A stretch of 64,000 bases of DNA. Source: Toxotes chatareus. Lineage: Eukaryota; Chordata; Actinopteri; Toxotidae. Made by a program: the position numbers and the translations under genes. Below the pieces are notes generated by a model. That model had not been told where the DNA came from. It saw only the letters and a program-made list of their open reading frames with translations, and did no database searches. The DNA lies in the NCBI GenBank assembly GCA_016801885.1, contig CM028889.1, positions 18,246,501 through 18,310,500 on the forward strand. Reading direction: 5' to 3'. This document shows, one piece after another, positions 1-13,176 of this stretch; position 1 is the stretch's first letter; each line of letters opens with the position of its first letter.

Positions 1-3000
1 GCAAGCATCCTGTTTTCACACTGCAGCTTTCGTACTGTTATTGATTTGACTGCATAAAACATGAAAAGCCCTAAAGGGATATGGCAATTGATGGCCAAGC
101 CACTAGACAGTAGTGAAAATAAGGTGGGCTTTTACTTTACTATTTAATACAGACTCTAGCGTCACATGAGAAATCATCCATTCATTATAGTTGTTTTGTT
201 TTTTTTGCTGATTCATTCATCTCTGGCATTCAGATCTTGTGAATCAGAGGAAAACCCATTCTCTGCTCCTCTGAGCCGCATGTCATCCCATCCCCCTCGT
301 CGGACAGTGTGTGAGTGCATGTGTGTTCATGGTGCCACACGGGAGCCCCACCCTTACTCCCAGCTCTGCGTGAATCTAACAGTGCCATCACTACCATCTT
401 CCCACAGCCACCCCTTGCCCCAGCCCTACACAGATACCATCACAGTAATAGACAGACCATTTACAGAGCAACAGAATGAAGGACACAGTGAATGAATGAA
501 TGAGAAAGGAAATGAATGACTTGCAGTATAAAATATGCCCCCAGGATTAGAAAATAACTTCATAATATAAATATAAGCACAAGTGGCATGTACAATATGT
601 GAATCTTAATTGAGATAGAATGAGATATACACAAACACACACAGGTTCCTGTTTAAGCTGTGTGTTTATTATCCGGGGCCATTGTTCTCAGATCTCTGAA
701 ATAATCAACGGGCTAATTGAATTAGACTGTGGCATAACTCGTTCTAATGGTTGGAACAGGGGGAACCAGAGACCCAGCCAGCTGTTCTCTCTGTTGTCAT
801 CCACTGGCTCTCCACATTACAGAGACGGGCGTGTTTTAATTACAATTACACAAGGACCAATGGGGGGATGGCGGGAACAGGAACAAAAGAGCTTAACGAG
901 GGGTGAAGGGTCATATGCAGCAGCAGACCCACCATAATGTGCACGTGTTGGTGTATGTCTGTTTGCGACAAGCTCTCTTAATTACTGAACATCCATCTTG
1001 TTGAAACTGAATGGTTAATCTCTCGGAAAATGGTGCTGATAGAGGTGTATTTTCTGTGGTGTGTTCCCACAGAGGCTCTCTGTGGTGGAGGTGCTGATTG
1101 GGCAATGTCTGTTAAACAAAAGCCACACACAAGTACTGCAACACATAACATGAGCATGAGAGACAATTATGCACTTATGGAAAGATCAAACCATGAACAT
1201 TACACATTATTTTTTTACTGTTTGTGGCTGTGTCGTGAGACTCTTACAACCTGACAATGATACATATGCAGAGGCCCTGACAGAAGCTTTGAAGTGCTAT
1301 CTGCTCACTGTTGTGTCTATCTACTGCACAGCTCTATCAGATACGGCAGAGTGTCCAGTGAGAGAGCAGAGTGGGTGAGCAAGCAGTTCTAACTCAGTAA
1401 ACTGTCTCCCTCAGGCAAGGGAAACATCTTCTGAATACCAAAAACCTTGCTTTTTGTAAGAGGGAGGGAGGGAGAGGGAGAGGAGCGCACCACTGAATCA
1501 AATTCTCACAATTAGTTGTTCACTGAAGATGAAATAAAATGATCAAGGCTTAAAATTTATTGTGTCTACACTGACATCGCAATGTATGCACATGGAATGG
1601 TGACATAGAACTTTTTTGTGAGTGCCTAGGTCCAGATCCTCTGTGGAGAGGATCTACTGGTTTCTGGCTGTCTAATGTGACAGTAAATCTTTGTGTTTTA
1701 GTTGGACAAAACAAGCAATGTGAAGCCATCACCTTGGACTTCAGGGAATTGTTTTTTTTTTCTTTTAGACCAAGCAATTCATCAATCAATTGAGAAAATA
1801 ATTGGCAGATTACTTGGTAATAAAAATAAATTATTTGCAGGTCTACCAGTAATCCGTAATCCTTGTTCTGTCGGCATGACACAATACAAAATAAATAAAT
1901 AAATACAAGCTCATAGGAACTGCATGCACTGATTTTGGCTCCTAACTTTAAAGTGTGTGTAAAAGCCAAAAAAAAAAATCAATCAATCAATCAATAAAGA
2001 CAAAGTTCTGGTGAAAACAAATGCTATATCTGTCCTTTATATGTTTTTCAAAAAGATGATGTGAAACAGCAGGACAGGTGAGCAGATCGTCTATTCATCA
2101 CAGTGTTGTTGGTACAGTCCTCGGCTCTTGCTGTCCACATATCGAACTGTCCTCAAGCAAGACACTAAACCCAAACTGCTCCTGATGTACCAGCGCATTG
2201 CAGGACAGCTCTGCCACCATCAGTGTGCAGCAGGTGTGTGTAAATGGGTGAGTGAGAGGGAGGAAAATTGTTCACTAATGCAGAAAAACACAATATAAGT
2301 GCAGTATGTTTTTTCCAATATTGTTCTGGCCCAGTTTCAATTCAATCAGATTTGAAAGACTATTAGATCTGAAGAGAAAGCTTAAATTTTTATAACACCT
2401 GCTAATCTTGTTTCTCTTATGAAAAGTCAGAAAACCACAGCTACAGGACAATATTCTTGACTGGACACAATAATGCTGTTTGTCTGCCTCTGCTGCTGTT
2501 TTCATTATGGTTTCCCTCTGTTCCCATAAAATCACCAAAAGGGACAGACAACTGTCTGATTCATCAAAAGATTTCTTCTCTCAAACACAACAAATACCAC
2601 CACTGATACTCCTTTCTTTACCTGCTTCGGTGTTTTGGTAACATCCTGCACTGTGTAAAAAAAAAAAAGTGTGAAAAGCACACAAATCAATATGATTGAG
2701 TGGGGGATGTTCAAACGTCACAACGGTACCAGATGAATGGCACAGTATGATTTTCTACTGATTGATTGATCCTGTCTCTATTCATAAGACATGTTCACCT
2801 ATCTTGCCACAAGCTGACAGAGGCGGAGCAGTGACCCATGAGTACAGGTCAGACCTGAGAAGGGAAATCATTTATCATCCACGTTGAGCTCGCATAGTCT
2901 CTGGAGTCACCGCTCAAAGAAGAGACAGCTCATATGTTATCACTGAACAAGACATGTTTTCCATAGAAGTATTAAAAGAAATAGTTAGGAACAGGCAATA

Positions 3001-4109
3001 CTAATAGAAATGCAAATATATACACACAAAGCCAATGAGCTTTCATATTTTGCATGAGAAATCCTACTGCAGTAGGTGTCCCTTCACACCTACAGCAGTC
3101 AAAAATAGTCACCAAATGGCTGAAACTGATCTTTGTGCCTGAAGCTTACTCACACATGCAGAGACAGAGTCTTTGTGACTATGTGTTAAATCTTTGACGC
3201 TCATGGATAGAGTCACATCATACTCCCATCCACATCAAGCCTGCTCAGCTGGAACTGAGCACAGGGAGTTGCAGCTCTGTGAGGGGCATGTTGCACAACA
3301 CTGAAAAATCTATCAACACACACACACACACTTTTGGGCCCACACTGTAACACAGACGTGCAAGCATGGCACAGGTCACTTTCAAGCAGCCACATTTCAG
3401 GACAGGCCCTGTTTTTTGTTCTCCATCAGACGCACATCACTACATCATAAAGTACGCCTCAAGGCTGCAACTACAGAAAGTTGTTTACATCTACAAAGTG
3501 GTATCTAAAATAAAAACAAATGATTCACATTCCTTCCCTCATCACACATCACTTGCAGTCTAATGCCAAAGATTAATTATAGCCAGTTGCTTTCCTTATC
3601 TTAGCTATGTTGAGTACCACTACTAAAGACCGAACTCTAGCTCTGGTCTGTTATGCCGATGACCAGAACAATGCTGCACATTTTTAGGACATTGTTTCAA
3701 CCCACATAGGTTACTGCATCCAGACAGTTTCCATGGTGCCAAACTGGCCTGGAACTGGCTAGGCCCCATGCCAGACACGCTGAGATGCACTTCAGCCACA
3801 ATCAATATACAACAAACCTGAAAAGTTTCACTATTTCTGAGCACCTTTCTCCTCCCTTGTGCTGTCTATTACTTCAAGCAGGTTGGCTAAGATAGTGAGG
3901 CAGAAGGTAACGGTTTGGTAATTGGCTGTGGTCTGGTTAAGTGAAGTGAGTGGCACCATATTAGCAGTGATTGACTATTTTTAGCACATGAAGGGCTGTT
4001 ATTCTGGGGATGCCCAAACAGGCTTGGAGCAGGGGGCAGTGAGTAGAGAGGTGTGTATCTGTGTGCGTGTGTGTCTGGGTTTGTTTATGCAGACAGGGAG
4101 TCTCCTTAC
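1..4109 (-). other. xpr1 intron 2 (5' portion of the intron), no gene seen
   Basis: This is noncoding sequence between xpr1 exon 2 and the left edge. I searched the reverse strand for the next SPX exon and found none. It contains an old interspersed repeat at about 2092-2265, short simple repeats, and a repeat-poor island at about 660-900 with ATTA/TAAT motifs that could be regulatory. Open frames of 60-139 codons here have no recognisable domain and no codon-bias signal. Confidence 0.8.
2092..2265 (+). repeat. diverged teleost interspersed repeat (SINE-like tail)
   Basis: The stretch contains the phrase CCTCAAGCAAGACACTAAAC, followed by a 'CACCATCAGTGTGCAG...GTAAATGGGTGAGTGAGAG' type ending. 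I recognise this from dispersed repeats found widely in fish genomes ('cccttgagcaaggcactgaaccc...'). The copy is degraded and has no clear ends. I do not know the family name. A masking run against a teleost repeat library would name it. Confidence 0.6.
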
Positions 4110-4161
4110 CTTCTATGGACGGAGCTTGGTCCTGGGCAGCATACAGCATTTCCTTGAACGC
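4110..4161 (-). CDS. xpr1: xpr1 coding exon 2 (SPX domain continuation)
   Basis: This exon is 52 nt, with a CAG acceptor just above 4161 and a GTAAGG donor just below 4110. It encodes AFKEMLYAAQDQAPSIE plus one base (phase 1 exit). It matches mammalian XPR1 residues 24-40 with only conservative changes. Confidence 0.95.
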
Positions 4162-7100
4162 CTGATGAGGGAATGAGAAAAACAACATGGATGGTCAGAA
4201 CTTCTGTGACTGAACTGTCTGAAAACACTGACCCATGAAACAGCGAGTTTATACAAAAGACATTAATGTACTTTTGCCTAGATATCAGAATTAATGCCAA
4301 GTTAGCAAAGTCCATAAAAATTATAAATGTATAGAATCAGCACCGACACATGTATGAAGTAAAAGTGGGATGAGTTTAAGATGGCCTACAAGACAACAAA
4401 GTGTAAAAACCACCTGAGTCAGTTCCCCATTAGATCCAAATGCTGCAGAGAGAAGAAGGAGTTTATAAAGTATATACAGTAGACAACATAAAAAGTGATT
4501 TCGGAGGGCCATGAGGCATTACACACCTGTCAGCACCATCTGCTTTTACAGTGGCATTTAAACCGTCTAAAAGCCATTTGAGAGCCATTAACTAAACACT
4601 CTCTCCACATGGGAGGATTGGAGCAACAGCCACGCAGCTGCTAATATCATAAACAATACACAAACTCTGGAATTTTAATCATCTTGTATATTTCAAGTTA
4701 TAACAGAACTAGTTAGACACAGCGAACTGGTGAAAAACAATAGCTTAATCTGAGCAAGAGCAAGACAGCAAAACTGTCACTCACCATAGAAAAAGATTAT
4801 ACACTACAAGGCGTAACACACACACACAGTTATTGCAAACAGCTTCTAAAGAATTATGATGAGAAAAAAAGAACAATGATTGTTGTTTGGACTTTTGAAA
4901 TGAGCACTGAAAGTTTGAGTCAAAGATCCTTAGACATGGGCAGTTTAATAGATAACAATGTTTTTTCTCATTTAAATGGAATATTGGGGAAAGAGAAAGA
5001 GAGAGATGGGAAGACAGACAAACTGACAGATACAAGAGGCGGAGACACACAGAGAGAGAGAGATAGCTGCAGTGGTTAAATGAGGTTGTTTCTCTGCACT
5101 AAGATTGATCTTGAAGATAATGGAAAGTGACAGATAATTGCACACTGGCTCATCTGAACATATCAGTGGTAATCAGAGAAAAGACTGGAGCTGAACCCTG
5201 TTTCTCAATAAAGAATCTTTGGAACTAAATTGCCCCGGCAAAATAGAACAAATGTCTGTCTATTCCACTTATCATTAAGTCAGTGCATTTAAAAGTCTCA
5301 GAGTGCACAACAGTAAAATGTGCACCACAGGCCAAACTTAACTGTCATCAGTCATTTTCCATACAGCATTCAACTTATACTTTGTGTGAACGAAATGTGC
5401 AAATATGATGTACAGTTACAGGAGGAAATTGTTCTGCCATCCAAATCTGACAACCTGCATGTTTTCCCATGTCTTATCTTCTGCACATATTAAACTGCTC
5501 TCTGTGCAGGTTCCTATAGAACCTGCTGATTTTGTAACATGACAGAGAGCCAGGGAGCAGTATGAGTAATTCTATGTGTGGGTGGAAACCACTCAGAAAC
5601 TGCTGTGCATTAGTAGCAGCCTGGATTGTTGATACTTAGGTTCCTCTGTGAATTACACACACAATGAGACTCTGACACTGGAGCCTAATCCAAGAGGTAA
5701 ACATTTCATGTGTATGTAGCACTGTCTCTACCTTGTCTGATAAAGATCACAGGAGACCGACTGTGCATACCCAGCACTGGAGCAGGGCCCAGTCCTGGCT
5801 AATCTCTGGTGAGCTAAAAGTACCCCCCTCCACCACCACCACCCTCTTGTCTAATAGTTGGGAAATAGACATTCAGATTCAGACAGGGAGGCGTTCATTA
5901 AGATGGAGGCATTGCCATGGTGATGGGAGTGATGGGAAAGCAGGGCTGGGTGGGTCTTTGGGGAATTGGGATAAACCTTCAGGCTTGGCAGTAATCAGCG
6001 GTGAAACCTGTAGACAGTAACTATGCCATGCCTAATGGTAGCCATCAGTTTGAATGACTGTGCATTAACGTGATGGTGACGCATACTCGGTAAACGAAAC
6101 ACGCACGTTACACAAGTGCCAGACTTGTGTCATTATATGTCAGACTGAGGCTTACACTGCAGAGTGTGCAGTTGATTGAATGATGTCAACGGAAGTCAAT
6201 CCTTAAATAGCTGTGACATGTTGAGTGGACACTAAGCAAAATATCTGTGCACTAGATGGTCAAATCCTTCCTCTAAGTTGCTTGAGACTGCTATGCCTGT
6301 ACTTGAGGAGATCACACAGTGTGCATTATTAGTCTGAAGAGATCTCTGGCTCAAATGGCAAGTCAATAATGGATCACTTGAATGCCTTACTCTGTATTTA
6401 AGTGGATCCCTGCATGTAGGAAGAGGAGTAGAGAGGATGGGAGGGGAGGCTGAAGGGAGAGGAGGAGGGGAGCAGAGGGCAGGTCTGGTCGGGGACCAGA
6501 TGTCCTCCCAGTGGGGGAGGAACGATGAGGTGAGGATGGAAGGAAGGAGGGAGGTATAGAAAAGGGGGGTTCTCAGCAGTTGCCATGCCTGTTGTATACA
6601 TCATGTTCATATTGTAAAACATGCTGATAAATCACACTTACATTACACCAACTACAAATGATGTGCAATGTCGTATATTTAATGCACCATTTCAATTACG
6701 TCTGTCCCAATACAAAGCTCACTGTACTCGTTTAAACTAGATCACTTAACTTAATTAGAGCAAGACAAGGCTTCGACTTTGAACAAACAACACTTACTCA
6801 CAGAAATCACACAGACACCTGCTTATCGTCTACATACTGTAATTTCACTTTGCTGGTTTGAATTGTAAATGCGAGTCTCCACATGCACTCTCCTCCTCCT
6901 CCTCCTCGTCTAAGCTTACATGAGTGATTAGGCTGCAGATGTAAATGTGCCTTGTTCTCTCGCCCACACGTACACATGCACACACACCTGCAGCTCTACC
7001 TCCCAGTCTCTTTATACCTGTACTGTCCAACACACAGTTATATAATACACATTTAAATTCCACTGTCACAACATATAATTACTTTAAATTTTACATGCTG

Positions 7101-10100
7101 TATACATGCCATACATGCAAGTTTTCTTTTGTATGGAAAACCCTCGGGCATGTAGAGAAATTAAATTGAGAAGCATGAAAGTGAATTCCAACTGTTGCCA
7201 GTGAGAGTTTATGAAACAGCTTTTTGTATGTGTTTGCACTTAATAACTATCACTTTTAAAGACTCTCTGTACCTGCCAACCTACATCCCCTGCCCTTTGG
7301 CACAAGCCTCTGGAAACTGCAAGACATGACCACTTCCATACCAAACAGCTGTTTAGCATATAGGTTCATAAGTACAATCCCACAGGATAAAGCACACACC
7401 TAATTACTCGATCACTCAATCGCCTTGTCAATGCCTCCACGCTCAGCTGAAGTGCCTTACTAACTAAAGCCTGCATTTGCAGGAACAGCCGCTTTGCCGC
7501 ATCCTTCTCATCTGCATAGAGACCGGCTGACCAATCTGAATAGGCACCACACAGATTTCCACACAATAGTGTGCTCCAAAAATAGGCGGAGAGTGAAAAC
7601 TGGGCAGCAGGTTAATTAATCCAACTAGCACACAAAGATGAAAATATCACTTCAAACCACGGTCCATTTAGACATGGGCAGCTGTACCGCCATAGATACA
7701 GCCACTGTGGAAGTGCCACATTTTACTGCACTAGCTACAAGGAAAAATGACCTGTGCTGCAAGAATAATATGTCACTGTGTCATTTAATAGATCGACAAA
7801 TGAATTACAATACAGCAGTTGTGTTGGCTGCAGTGGCCACCGCAATACCTGATGCATAATAAATACATGACGGGCTGTTTGAATGTTTGCCGAATGCACT
7901 GCTGAAGGTATCTGTACTGGTCCCTGAACTGCTTGTGTTGCACCACAGCAGTATATTCAGCCTTTGCATTTTTCAGGGTAACATTAAAATTGATTTCTTT
8001 TAAAGTCACTGTTATCTCAGTGACCCACTTCACTAAAGTTAACTGACTTTACCCCCTGAATTTAACTTTATGTTTGTCCCTGTCTCTTGCCTGGTTTTCA
8101 GGTCATAAAAGCTTTGAATAAAATGTCCATCATCTGTAGCTGGGAGCTCTCGCCCTGATCTCTCCCTGCCCCACCCACTCAGGAGGTAATGGTGTTTACA
8201 GAGGTCAGACAAAGACTGAAAGCAGCAAAATAACACAAATATACATAAGCCCATCCTAACCCTATTTATAATTCAGATTTGGAGAGTAATCCCCGGTTCT
8301 CCATAATTCAACAACAGCTGCACATGTGACAACAGTGTATTTGTATAGGCTGGATTTTTGGGATGGTTTAAGAAAAAAAGGAAAACAGAGGCATCAGCTC
8401 CATATGAATCATGTATCAATGACAATGACAGATTACCGCTGTGTTCACACCAGACTTACTGTTTAGCTTTAAATTTCATAGAAGTTAATGCAAGTATTTC
8501 TCATGCAGATATAGACTGATGACGTCCATCAATCTTTCCTGCTCACAGAAATCAGTTATTCTAGTAATTAAGTAAGAAAGCATCCTTGGATATATCAAAA
8601 CAGATTATGTAGGATTCTAACATAAAACATGAAATCATCTGCTGTTGTGAGTATTTTCAAGAATTACAGTGCCTATATTGAAAATCACTGGTGTAGATAT
8701 ATTGCAAAAATACTGTAATATTAAAACTTTAATATTACTTCAAGATTATTATATCTAAAAAAGCTGAATAACACTGATATGTGCAAGTGACAGAGAAATT
8801 CTATCATCATCCATCTCAGGCCAGTGAGTGCCGAGGCGAAGACTAGAGGTGTAAAATGGCTGGTATGGCCATGCATCTGTCCCTGGGCTCTCTGTGCGGC
8901 AGTCTATAGATACAAAGACCCCAAAAAGGCTGCACATGTATGTTAATAACCAATTAAAATAATATTACACTGTAAAGTTGTCCTCATTCCAGTGTGTTCA
9001 CTACACATTTGGCATCTCTTTAATTCTCTTCCACTTGAATTATGTTGCCTGAGGATGTCTTTATAAGACACTGATGACAACATATCATTCATGTCAGGCT
9101 GGACAGATCCAGCAAATGTCTGGTGTAGCAATTATCTACCTTCACTGTAATATTCAGGACATATTTCCAAAATAAAACCAGTGCAGTGAGCTTCTGCTGA
9201 GTCTGGGACGTAGGTTGCTGGGGTTGAAGAGAGCAGGGTCTTTGTCTATAATTCATAGAGCTAAATGGAACGGAGCAGCCTGTCCTGTCACTGCATGTCT
9301 GCACTAAAGCTCTTAATGTAGAGCCAGTAAGAAGTGAGGTGTGAAAATAAAATAGTCCTCAAGTATTGTACACCACCCAACAAAGAATGTGTGCACACAA
9401 AGATCCTTCTAAAACCACAGACATCGGAAACCAGATAGAATATCCGGTTAGATGAAGTCTTGCAGGTTGATTCAATATTTTGTTTTAGGAAAAATATCAA
9501 TGACAACTACAATTTGATAGAAATAAAATTCTATGTCTACGTTATTTTTCCAAACTCTGGTCAAAAACGATGAATAATTACAGATGCAAATCTGAAATTT
9601 TGATTCCTGAGAGAGTCCCTTTGTGTTGAGTTAGATTTTTGCAAATGATGAAAATTAAAGCATAATCCAAAGAAGATGATTTTTTTTTTTTTTTTTTATT
9701 GGGATTACAGTAATGGACAATAAACACCTTTTTTTCTTTTTTATGTATACCCCCTTAGTTATATGATTATCAAAATCAGAAAAAAAAATTCAAGACATGG
9801 AACAAAAAAAATGAATGTCACTGAACTCAAAGGTACCAATATGTGTTATTGCAAAGAGAACATGAAAAATAAACACACACTAAAGCTAAAGAATTGATTT
9901 ACAAAAAAAATCCAAAATATGTATACTATGAAACCAAATTAATTAATTTTTTTCCAGAAGAAAAGGCATTAAATTCTTCACTAAACAGTTTATTCTGTTC
10001 ATATTTAGGTGTTATAAACTCAGCAAACAATAATAATAAACATGCTGAATGAATGTTCCCCATGGCTCTCAACAACCGCAGTCAATTTCCCCTCCATAAA

Positions 10101-10159
10101 CAATAGGGCATCCCTTATCTTTCCCGTCGTTCATTGCTCTAAGGAGCAGGCTATACTGA

Positions 10160-10219
<60 letters not shown>

Positions 10220-10450
10220 TTAAAAAGGCTTTTAAATATGTTTTTGCCGTAGTTCATATTTACTCTTATCTTCCAGTTTCCTGGAACACTTCCTAGGTAA
10301 ATAGGACACATTTGTACGAGTTTCGCCCAATTCCATATGCACAAAGCTTTTATGTCAAATACATGATAAATTTCACTTTACCTCATACTGAAGATACTGT
10401 TTCCTCCACTCAGGAGTGATGTGGGACGAAAGATGCTCCGCGAATTTCAT
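4110..10450 (-). CDS. xpr1: xpr1, 5' part (coding exons 1-2; gene continues past left edge)
   Basis: Partial minus-strand gene for the XPR1 phosphate exporter, a multi-pass plasma-membrane protein with a cytosolic N-terminal SPX domain that senses inositol pyrophosphates and a C-terminal EXS region (family knowledge). Two coding exons are visible, 10382-10450 and 4110-4161, joined across a 6.2-kb intron with AG/GT borders. They encode residues 1-40. The first 23 residues begin MKFAEHLSSHITPEWRKQY, the classic SPX start, and the next exon reads AFKEMLYAAQDQAPSIE. Both are near-identical to mammalian XPR1. The start ATG is the first in a GC-rich exon and matches the family start. The exon 2 donor leaves phase 1, so the reading frame continues off the left edge; I saw no exon 3 in 1-4109. 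Teleosts carry two xpr1 paralogues and 40 residues do not let me choose a or b. It lies head to head with acbd6. Confidence 0.95.
4162..10381 (-). other. xpr1 intron 1, no gene seen
   Basis: A 6.2-kb intron between xpr1 coding exons 1 and 2. It contains simple repeats (CCT-rich tract near 6890-6905, poly-T near 9680-9698, a long TA array at 10163-10216) and a purine-rich stretch at about 6420-6560. A repeat-poor stretch at about 7370-7760 has TTAATTAATCC-type motifs and may be a regulatory element. No coding exon could be supported on either strand. Confidence 0.8.
10163..10216. repeat. (TA)n microsatellite, ~27 units
   Basis: An uninterrupted alternating TA tract in xpr1 intron 1, about 165 bp from the exon 1 donor. 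Because TA repeats translate to alternating Tyr/Ile, it produces false open frames on both strands. Confidence 0.98.
10382..10450 (-). CDS. xpr1: xpr1 coding exon 1 (start codon, SPX N-terminus)
   Basis: This exon is 69 nt and encodes 23 codons. The ATG is the complement of 10448-10450, and the exon ends in GAG followed by a GTAAAG donor, phase 0. It encodes the N-terminal SPX helix. The upstream 5' UTR is GC-rich and lies at about 10451-10800. Confidence 0.95.
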
Positions 10451-12519
10451 TTTGCCGGAACAACTGTCCCCCTCAAACCTCCGTTAAATCCGAGAGCGGC
10501 TGTCCCCTTCCCCGTCGACGCTACTTTTGTTATACCAGTCAACTTGCTGGCTCAACATGCGGCGCGTCAGCCCCGGCGCACTCCGCTCCAATCTTCACTC
10601 CACTTCTGGCTCGTCCCGGTCAGTGCACTCCGAGCGGATCCCGTCCCACATACTATTTCACGGGACGGACGGCAACGACAGCAGCCCCTCTTTAACAGGT
10701 GGTCGGACGGCAGTTTAACAGAGCCGGTGAGAGTGGCTCAGTGACTTTGCTCCGTCCCTCCCTGGGCAGGTCTGGGGACATTGCGGTCCGCCATCGCATT
10801 GAGCCACAGCGACGTGTTTGCGTCAGCAGAGCGCGCAGTGGCACCGGGCGTTGTTGGGACCTCCTGTGAAAAATGTTAGCAGTGCGGCCCGGGATCCCCT
10901 CACCTTCTACACACTGACCACAGACACCCCACTTTATTCAGTAGTTTTTGTCTGAGGTGCCGCCGTCTGAGAAGCTTGTTGTTGCTTTTGCTGTGTGTCT
11001 GCAATGAAAGAGAGGATAAAGTTAAATCCTATAGCCTAACAGGAATACATTTAATTTCCGTGTGCAGCTAATAGTTGGAACTCCATTCAAATATCACATA
11101 GCCTCTAATGACTGGAAACATGCTTTTTAAAATCATAACTGACTGTTCTCGTTTCTTTGTCTGTCCTCTGCTAGCAATTCTGGTTGTTAAGGATAATCAT
11201 ACTTTTTCGCAGAGTCCTGCTTATTTCTACGAGTTATCTTGGATGCTTTAATGAGGTGTATGCTCTGGAAAAGCAGATAACTTTAAAAGAACTGGATAAT
11301 AGGTAACCATTGCTCACTGGGTATTTCAAAAGAATGTCATTATGCTGTCCATACGCTCCTAATTTATGGCAAAGGCGAGGAGAGCGAAGTTATAAATCCT
11401 GTGTGTTTGTGTGTCAGAAAAATATATAGCTTTCATTTGTCTGATTTAAATTTTTGCCCTCTCAGCTCTTAATTCAGTACTGTTTCGTTTTGTTAGGATG
11501 GATCTCACGAGCGATAGGAGGGACAGCCACTCAATCTGCTGCAGAGACGGAACAGATGATAATTCATCATTGTGCCAATAGCAGCATCTGCTGGACAAAC
11601 TGCGCGAATGCATTTTGCCATTAAATGGCACCGTTGATTTACTTCATGACAGGTGTCAACAAAAACTTACATTTTCAGACATGATACAGATATCGTTTTA
11701 ATTGCAGTAGAAGATCCAATAAACTGGTCTCAGGATTGAAACTGAAACTGGACAAACTGGACTCATATTGGACGGGAAAGTATTTAAACGTGTAGTTGGT
11801 GGTAAAAACCGAGGAAATTAAAACGTAAACTAAATTCGCTTGTGTTACGAGGGTGCAGATAATCACCAGGCAAAATGTTTGGCTAACCTCGGTAAGCTAA
11901 CAAACAAACAAAATGTGGCCGAACACCACTAACTACAAACCAAAACTGTTGGTAGTTGAAACGCTATGACCCAGGGTACGAATCATATGTGAAGAGACTT
12001 CAATAACCCACTTTTTGACTTTTAATAACCCACTTTTTAAGTTCAACGTATCAGTAGGCTAGCTTCTAACGATGGCGTTAACTGAGTGGTTACCATGCAC
12101 ACAACAAACAACAAAAACGCACCCAAAAGGTTTTCATGTAGACTTTGTTACCTTGTTTAAAAACATAGTCGTATCAAACTAAAACACTTTCAGAATCTTA
12201 ACTGTCTTTCTTTGTTGTTTAACATGTTTTAGTCTTACCGAAGGAGAACCAAGACGCCGAGGCTGAAACGCAACCGGAACAGTTCTTGCTAGCAGGAAGT
12301 TTAGCCGGAGCTTTTAGTTGACCGTACTAGAGACGGACCAACGGGAGAAACAAATCCGACTGTGACAGACTCTCAACGATAAGGGATTAAAAACGACGCC
12401 GTCGCTGAAATACTTTACAAATATTTATCCGGCAGCTTCTCTGCGTTAGCATTTAACATCTTTCACACGGATCTACGGCGCTCGTCGTGTCTGGCGTTAC
12501 GCTATAGACAACAATAACA
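10451..12519. promoter_or_regulatory. divergent xpr1/acbd6 promoter interval (CpG-rich at both ends)
   Basis: About 2.1 kb separates the xpr1 start codon (minus strand) from the acbd6 start codon (plus strand). Both ends are rich in CpG (about 10430-10870 and 12240-12640) with a more AT-rich middle, so these are probably two close CpG-island promoters rather than one. No TATA box is evident at either end. The acbd6 side carries ETS-type motifs (CCGGAA at 12274-12279, GGAAGT at 12295-12300), common in TATA-less housekeeping promoters. Transcription start sites cannot be fixed from sequence; 5' UTRs are expected at about 10451-10800 (xpr1) and 12300-12519 (acbd6). Confidence 0.7.
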
Positions 12520-12798
12520 ATGGCTTCTGGGTCGCCGTCGTCCTCCCCGGACACTGCGACGGGCTCAGGTACAGACCCAGCCCGCCCCGATACAGGGGAG
12601 CCCCTCGGCGGAGCAGGCTCAGACTCTGATTCGGACCTGGGTTTGGGAAAATTTGACTGCAGCGCCATGGAAGTGGGGGACCGGCTGGAGGGAGAGGAGC
12701 TGGAGAGGGAGTTTGATTCGGCAGCCGACCGCGTACGCGATCTGATTCAGACGGCCAGCAGGGACCAGCTGCTGTACCTGTACGCTCGCTACAAACAG
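12520..12798 (+). CDS. acbd6: acbd6 exon 1 (start; acidic leader and first ACB helices)
   Basis: 93 codons ending TACAAACAG before a GTGAGT donor, phase 0. The ATG at 12520 sits in an AACAATGG context, a good vertebrate initiation context. The exon ends in the conserved LYLYARYKQ helix, whose Tyr and Lys contact acyl-CoA in this family. The first ~45 residues are low-complexity and poorly conserved. Confidence 0.96.
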
Positions 12799-13143
12799 GT
12801 GAGTGTCGGAATGAATGGCGCTATGGGCGAGTAGGACGATTTTAAGCCTTCAACTGGTTGTTCCAGGTGACTTTAGACGAAAGCCACATGCAGTGAACAT
12901 TCAACATTCATGTTTCATTTCTGACCTCCCATAGCCGTTCGTTGCCAGTTGCTGTTATTAGGCCTAGGTAATCAGTTGATTCATTGTTGTGTTCACAGGT
13001 CAAAGTAGGGAAGTGCAATACTCCGAAGCCTGGATTCTTTGACTTTGAGGGACAGAGAAAATGGTACGTAGCCTAAACTTGGTTTCAGTGGTACGGTAAA
13101 TGGTTTGCACATAGTTGTAGACATACATAGGTTGTTATTGTGG

Positions 13144-13176
<33 letters not shown>

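Noticed and set aside
11875..11890. Possible 5' UTR donor (CTCG then GTAAGC) of a noncoding exon
   Set aside because: Only the hexamer supports it. It lies in the AT-rich spacer between the two starts and acbd6 coding exon 1 already has a good start context.
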